NCBI RefSeq assembly: GCF_963924675.1
Contig: NC_089226.1
Coordinates: forward strand, 45,959,124 to 46,023,123
Direction of reading: 5' to 3'
DNA length: 64,000 bases
DNA from: Phocoena phocoena
Lineage: Eukaryota; Chordata; Mammalia; Artiodactyla; Phocoenidae
Shown here: positions 58,065 through 64,000 of the stretch, piece after piece
Layout: the number at the start of each line of letters is the position of its first letter
Position numbering within the stretch: the first letter of the stretch is position 1
Notes under the pieces: model-generated
Database searches by the model: none
Seen by the model: the letters and a program-made list of their open reading frames with translations, nothing else
What the model was told of the DNA's origin: nothing
Translations under genes and position numbers: made by a program

Positions 58065-58215
58065 CTTTTTCATGCTGCTTCCCCTCACTTCCCATGCAGC
58101 TTATACCCACCGCCTCTCCTCCCGTTGAAATGGTAACCTTTCAGAGCTCATTCCAGAAACCACCTCTTCCATAAAGCCTGCCCAGATTTACCTCGTGTTG
58201 GTCTTTACCTATCAA
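58065..58215 (+). mobile_element. L2 LINE remnant
   Basis: 'ccgttgaaatggtaaccttt' and 'accacctcttccataaagcc' recall the late L2 ORF2/3' end. Short and diverged. Confidence 0.5.
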
Positions 58216-58334
58216 AACATCCTCGCTCTGGTGTCCTAAAGCATGACTTTCGGGGTAATTTAACCCAGCTCATGACCTCTGTGAAATGAATAGATCTTTG
58301 TGGTTCACCTCCCTGAACTAAGAGCTCTGGACTT

Positions 58335-58550
58335 GAAGCCTGAGAAACCTGTGTGAGAACCCTAGGTCTGCTGAATACTTGTGTAAGTTACAGCGTCTCT
58401 CTGGGCCTTCGTTTGTGCACCTGTAAAATGGAAACAGTACAGGTGGTAGAGAGGATTCAATGGTCTAACATATGTGAAAGTTCATCACCTCATGACTGGC
58501 ATGGGGTTCAAACCACTGTTCAGACCACTCCTTCCAGCCATGATGTATGA
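58335..58550 (+). mobile_element. MIR SINE
   Basis: 'ttgtgtaagttacagcgtct', 'ctgtaaaatggaaacagtac' and 'agaggattcaatggtctaac' follow MIR. Confidence 0.65.
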
Positions 58551-58630
58551 GATTAAAACAGCTGTCTGACAATCACATGGAGAGGACATCTGATAATCAC
58601 ATTTGATTCTCCTTCGACCAGATTCCTCAC

Positions 58631-58765
58631 CCAGTGGTTCTCAACCAGGCTCTGCACGCAAATCAATGAGCAAACGGTTTTGCAAAATACAAACTGTGGG
58701 CCCTGCTGAATCGGAATCTCAAGGTCTGAGCTGTCAAACGCGGACAAATATTAATGGCTCATTTG
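58631..58765 (+). mobile_element. MER20/MER5-like hAT remnant
   Basis: 'cagtggttctcaaccaggct' is the hallmark end, followed by 'gccctgctgaatcggaatct'. The right end is lost. Confidence 0.65.
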
Positions 58766-59189
58766 TTCCATTGATACTGATAAGAAGCCAGTATTGAGAA
58801 CTTCCAAACAACCCAAAACAGAAGCACCTCTTCCGCCGAACAGATGACCAGACAGGAGGAGGCTTCATAACCACAAGTTCCCAGCCCACAGTCATGGAGA
58901 AGTGAGCAATTAGGGAAGTAATTGGCTCAAGAGGAGAAAACTCCCCAGACGGCAGGCAGCTGGTGAATCAGCTCATCCAGGTGCGGTGGAAAAAAAGAAG
59001 GAACGCTCTTGCTTTTCTGCCCGAAAGCAATTACTTCAGCTGGGGCATGATCAAAAAGACAGGTGTGTTTGGTGCACACACCCAAGAGGGGGCTCTAGTC
59101 CAAGCTCACAGCACCTGGTTGGAAAGGGGGCATCTGAGGTATGGCAGTAAGGCTGGCAGGTGCTCGCTTGCTTCCAGTGTAGAGTCCTA
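58766..59189. other. Unassigned DNA
   Basis: No gene or repeat recognised. Confidence 0.4.
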
Positions 59190-59350
59190 ATACTTGCCAA
59201 TTCTCTTAAACTACCATCTCTCTGAATCTTCTCAACAGCCCTGTCACATAAGCATTGTTGTCCCTATTTTACAGAGGAGGAAACTGAGGCACAGAAAGGT
59301 TATATGACTTTGCTAGTATGCAGCAAGGCTGGACTCCAAACTCTGTCCTT
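59190..59350 (-). mobile_element. MIR SINE
   Basis: 'ttctcaacagccctgtcaca', 'attttacagaggaggaaact' and 'gaggcacagaaaggttatat' are reverse-strand MIR. Confidence 0.8.
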
Positions 59351-60399
59351 AAGAGTTTGGGGATTGTAAGTCGGTATTTCAATTCTATGAGCCTCCCTTT
59401 CTTCACTTCAGATAATGGAAATATTACTATTGTGAAGAGTGAGGTAAGGGGTTAGGAAGGACACACAGCTATCAGGAAGTGGCAGCCAGTGTTGCTGTTC
59501 AGTGTTGCTAAAGGATCCCTCTGAGATCTACCACATGAGGGAATGTGGCCTGAGGAGTAGGTGCTAGACATTTGCAAAGGAGATTTGGAAGCCATATTTA
59601 ACTCTGTAAGATGATGGCCTGGTTAAGATTGGTTACTTACTGACAACACACTTTATTGTACTCTTCTTTGTCTTTTTTAGTTACTCTTGGAAAGTGATTT
59701 AAAATGTGTTCCTAAGTGGAAAAGACCCCCAAATTAGAGTGGAATCAGTTATTTAAGGTTGAAAAGGCAGATACTGTTGTGATGTGATGACACACACATT
59801 AAAAACAAAAACAAAAAACACAGTCTCCCAACTGAAACGCAATTCCAGGCATCTGCTCATACTGTAGCCCACACACCTTCCAGGGTCCTCAATCATGGAG
59901 TGCCCTGGAGAACAGAAGGCACCCTTACCCAGGGTGCCTTCTGCTAAATGCCTGGGCAGCTACCCTGGGCCTCCCTGCTTCCCTTCTCCTTTTGTTCTTC
60001 TTGCTTTGCCCTGCTAGCCCTTCAAGAAGGCAAACAGTCCATTTGGTTTACTTCACGTCACACGATTTTCCAGTATCCCCAACTTTGGTTTTGCTATTTA
60101 ACCGCTTCAAGCCCCCTTCTGTGTCTAAAACAGCAAGCAACACCCTGAAGTGAGTTAACACTGTAAGTACTGTGTGTGTGTTTGTAAACTGTGAACAGCT
60201 GTACAAACGTTGGTCACGTCATGCATGGGTACCCTGTGTCTCGTGCTTCTCTGCATCGCCAATGAATGCACCACAGCAACCGCCTGGTAGGTTTTAAATA
60301 AACGTTTATTCAATGAATAAATCAGAAACAATAGAATCTATTGAGGTAAATAAAGGCCTAGGAGAATAAAGGCTCAAATGCAGTCCCTAAGAATTGCTG
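59351..60399. other. Unassigned DNA
   Basis: No gene, RNA or known repeat recognised. Confidence 0.4.
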
Positions 60400-60640
60400 A
60401 AAGCTCTCGTTTACTGAGGACTTCACTGTTCCGCTAGCAACTGGCTAAGGATATTATGCAGGTCACGGAGGCCCCTTGGTGTGAGTGTCATTCTTATCAG
60501 CTTCATTCTCCAGATGAGGAAATGAAAACAAATAGAGGTTAAGAGATTACCCCAGGCAGAGTTGAGATTGGAATCAAGATGCTCCAGCTCTGGAGCCCAC
60601 CGCCTTAATCACCATGCCTTGCTGTTCTCTGACGAAAGAG
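60400..60640 (-). mobile_element. MIR SINE
   Basis: 'cattctccagatgaggaaat', 'agaggttaagagattacccc' and 'caccgccttaatcaccatgc' follow reverse-strand MIR. Confidence 0.75.
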
Positions 60641-60754
60641 CTCAGCAAACAAATTTCAGATTTGGAAGAAAATGTCAACATTTATAGAATCAAACACACA
60701 TATTTTACTGATGGTGAATATGAAACATAAGGCAATTCCAAACTACATCTACAA

Positions 60755-61015
60755 GCCTGAGTGGTGGAACGAGCTTGGGCTTTTATCGTCAGACCATAAT
60801 GGGTTGGAATTCCAACTGTCACTTGAGAGCTGTGTGGCTTTGAGCTTATCACTGAGCCTCTCTGAGCAACAATTTGTTGTCTCAGTGGATGTTCCCTTTG
60901 GAATCCTGGGAAAGGGGTCCATCACTGTAAGTCTGTTGCCAGACTTAGAGATATTGTACGTAAGCACCCACAAGAACATCACAAAGTATGTGCTCGATGA
61001 ATGGTAAGTTCGTTA
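60755..61015 (+). mobile_element. MIR SINE
   Basis: 'gtggtggaacgagcttgggc', 'gttggaattccaactgtcac', 'gagctgtgtggctttgagct' follow MIR; the 3' end is degraded ('gtatgtgctcgatgaatggt'). Confidence 0.7.
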
Positions 61016-62650
61016 TTTTTAATATTTTGTTTCATACTTCTGTCTCTGTATACTTTTTCCTATTACTTCATGTGCCTGACACATTCCTACTCATCTAAGA
61101 CACCAGCTCTAGCCCAAGCCCTCTGGGAACTCTTTCCTGGCCCTCTCTCCAGCTCTGTTTCCTTAGAGGTTCTCATTCCTTCCTTGAAGCCATGAAGGTA
61201 TCTGGAAGTAGCAGCAAGGCTCAATCAGAGACAGGGGCCATGGCTCTGGGGCCAGGCCAGGAGATTGTAGAACAAATTCAATAGTTATTTTCTGCCATGT
61301 GCCAGGCATGGTTCCAGGTGCTGAGAAAAGAGTGTTGAATCCTGTGTGGTCTCTGTCTTGGTGCAATTAAATGCTAACATGGAGGAAAAAGACAAAGGAA
61401 CTCACCCGTTAACGTTCAGGCTGATAAGGGTGAAATCACTGTGTGGATCAGAGAAGTCCGAGGCAGAACTCTCACTGCACTTTGGAAGACCGGCAAGAGT
61501 TTGCCATAAAAAGGAAGGCAGGAGGGGCAGAAAGTGCAGATCAATCGGAGTGGCTCCCGCAAAGTGTGGGTGTGGAAAACCAAGCACCTTTATCCTAAAA
61601 GATGTGAGTGTCCCCGAAGGAATAGAAGCAGAAGGGTAACGGGTGAAATTTACTTTCTAGATAAGTGCCAAATCGCTCCTTCCATCGTGGATCATTCTAT
61701 TTCTTCCCACACGTTCCTTAAGACAACATTCCTCTCAACATCCGCTTTGAGGTTTCTGTTACTTTCAGCCTCTCAGATGTCGATGAGGACTCAGCCTTGC
61801 CTTACAGAGCAGAGATTAATGTAGTCCAACCCCCGTCTTCCATTACATGAAGAAATGTGATAAAGTGGTGACAAAAGCTGTGAACTTTTTTGGGGGTGGG
61901 GGGAGGCGAAGAGAAATACCAAGACACTTGGCAGAACGCATTTTATCATCCTGTGTTATAATCAGAGACAGCCTGGCTCCCTGCCCTCTAGGCCTTTTCT
62001 ACCACTGTCTCAGTGAGTAGTTTGCAATCAATCAAGGAGATGGTGCTTGAATTCTAGATGGCATGTCTCCGTCTGTCTCCTCGCAACACGAATAAGAAAG
62101 ACTCTTTGCATGACAGGGCCATTTATTAAGAGCAAGCTTTCAGTACTCCTTTCTGTGATAAAGCAGCCCGAGTCAGCTTTGGGCCTCTTCTGGGATCAAG
62201 ATATCCTACCTCTTCAAAGCTCAGCCCAATGACTTATATCAACAAAGCTATTGATGTAAGAGAAGAGGAATTCTCCCAAAAGTCCCTCATCTGGATATCA
62301 TCATTTTTTAACACCTGCTTTCTTCTTTACCTCCTCGACTTGGTATGTGTCTTCCTAGTCCACAGACATTGTTATTTCTGCAGCTAACACTGAATTCATT
62401 TGCTAGAATTGAGTAGTATTTCAATCATAATGTCTTATCATTACACGTCTCCTTACTATTTACAAAACCCTTTTCACTTGCATTACCTGGTACCCAAACC
62501 AAATGGCCTCTCAGTTATTATATTTCTTGAGTTTATTTTTTTACTATATTTGACAATCCTAGTAACCTTGAAAATCTCTCCTCTCTTGAAACGTCCTTTA
62601 ATTCCTGATCTTGGGTCCCAAGCCTATGTCCTACCCACCTATTGGCCAGC
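61016..62650. other. Unassigned DNA with small MIR/L2-like patches
   Basis: 61110-61190 may be L2 ('tgggaactctttcctggccc') and 61285-61325 a MIR end ('gccatgtgccaggcatggtt'). No gene is supported; frames such as 61346-61639 show no domain. Confidence 0.35.
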
Positions 62651-63030
62651 CTAGTGTATCAGTCAGGTTTCACTAGGTAATACTGTGGTAACAATCCTTC
62701 TATCTCAGTGACTGTCAACAAAAGTTCATCTGTTAGTCACATGCCAGCTGCAGGTTGGCTGTAGCTGTACTCATATGTCCTCTTCTTTCTTGGACCTAGC
62801 CTGAAGGAGAAAACCTATTTTGGACATGCCATTTTTGTGCAGTGGGGAAAGGAGCAGTGACAGTGATGTTTCTTAATGCATCTGCTCATTACAAGTGACT
62901 TCTACTCACATTTTAGTGGCCAAAGTAAATCACAAAGCTCAGCCTAATATCCATGGTACACAGAAGTATAATCTTCTTATAGGAAAGGCAGCAAGTAAGC
63001 GTAAACAGTATTATAACCTACTATACTTGG
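62651..63030 (+). mobile_element. Ancient MER-type repeat, class uncertain
   Basis: 'gtatcagtcaggtttcacta' with 'aatactgtggtaacaa', then 'cagctgcaggttggctgtag' and 'tagtggccaaagtaaatcac', follow a recurrent mammalian repeat whose name I cannot fix. Confidence 0.45.
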
Positions 63031-64000
63031 AATGCCTTGCTGATATTCACTGCTGAGGAGTCCATGGTGCTCTCCAGAGACAATGTCCCATTTTCCTTCC
63101 TATATGAGTTCTCAACACTCTAAACTGTGTCTTTCTCCATAGGTGCCCCAACTCAGAAGCCCACCCAGTGCTGTGTCTTGGTCTCTTCCTTCCACTGTAG
63201 AATCTGGGAGTGATGATCTAAAAATGAAATTAATGATCACCAGCACCTGCAAAGCTAATCATGGCAGAAAGTACCTTACTTATTTTATGAAGAGTTATTG
63301 GGTTGGAAGAGCAGGATACATTTTTTTTTAATTTTATAAATTGAGGGATTTTTAAAAAATAGTCTTGACTTAATTTTGTAAACTTAAAAATAGCAAACCC
63401 TAAGGCCCTGAGAGGTATATTTATTTGCCAGTGCTCATAAGGCTAGAGAATGATAAAGCAAAGACCACAACAGGTTTTGTTTTTAATCAAGGCTCTTTCC
63501 ACCACCCAAAGACATGTAACCTGCTACAGACAAACTTCAGCAAGGGCTTTGCCTTCCTCTTTCATAATACATTGTGAGGAAGATTAAACATGTGATCCAA
63601 AAGTCTGTACATTCAAGTGAAATTGTACTACGTTGAAAGAGAGTACTCAAAGAGTTCTGATTAATGCATCTGTACCATCTTAAAGGAGATCTCTAGGAGT
63701 GTACTATAGGGATATTCTCTAGGTCTTATCCTAACCAACATTTTTATTAATTACTGTGTCAAGAACATAGAGATCACGCTGTGATAGTCATTGGCACCGT
63801 TAATTAACTATCTCTAAGCACTTGATAGAATTGCAATTTCTGACCTCCGTGCGGTTGATGAGGTCATGAAACTAATTCCAGCTAATGAGAAAAAGTAATG
63901 AGTATTACTTCCAGGCTGGGGCATCTAATTTCTGATGTGAAATCTTCAGTCTTTTTCCTTCGCCACGTTAGCCAGCAGCATTTGAGGTGGAGGTTTCTCT
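63031..64000. other. Unassigned DNA
   Basis: No gene or repeat recognised up to the window end. Confidence 0.4.

Overview
This window is repeat-rich mammalian nuclear DNA with no cellular gene that I can support. The organism is most probably a cetacean (whale or dolphin). There are 14 copies of the tRNA-derived CHR SINE (start 'gggcttccctggtggcgcagtgg', A box and B box visible, A-rich tails). There are also several L1 elements with a cetartiodactyl-type 3' UTR. I saw no Bov-tA, BovB, PRE-1, Alu or B1 copies, which argues against a ruminant, pig, primate or rodent. This assignment is inference from repeat content. I saw no rRNA, tRNA gene, CRISPR array or bacterial-type operon.

Layout. 957-3448: 5'-truncated L1 on the minus strand with a 13-bp target duplication. 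4430-7270: a very old L1 on the plus strand, cut by a hAT-type DNA transposon (6034-6591) that is itself cut by a MaLR-type LTR. 7662-7818 and 8765-8923: two direct copies of an unassigned palindromic unit. 10443-17278: full-length L1 on the minus strand with a CpG-rich 5' UTR, ORF1, ORF2 and a perfect 16-bp target duplication, but several disabling mutations. 18800-19920: L2 interrupted by a solo LTR, which carries a 71-bp L1 insertion. 22240-24430: HAL1/L1M remnant, (AC)n tract, a twin-primed L1 and a MIR-like region, two of them with CHR insertions. 25400-30875: ancient L1M pieces, two of them head to head, with three CHR SINEs and a nested palindrome. 31-43 kb: mostly unassigned DNA with MIR, MER5A, MLT1, CHR and two short L1 3' ends. 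43900-46460: long L2 ORF2 relic on the minus strand. 46500-55130: MLT1, MIR, CHR and L2 pieces. 55135-58012: ERV relic, mariner DD34D transposase relic split by a CHR SINE, and an L1 3' piece. 58-64 kb: MER, MIR and L2 remnants plus unassigned DNA.

The sequences work together only as a retrotransposition record: L1 is the probable source of the enzyme that copied the CHR SINEs, because both share A-rich tails and 9-16 bp target duplications. The nesting gives a relative age order: L2/MIR/L1M/hAT/MaLR first, then mariner and older L1, then CHR and the younger L1 copies. The window is best described as intergenic or deep intronic. Repeat family names come from memory of consensus sequences, and ends without a target duplication are approximate.
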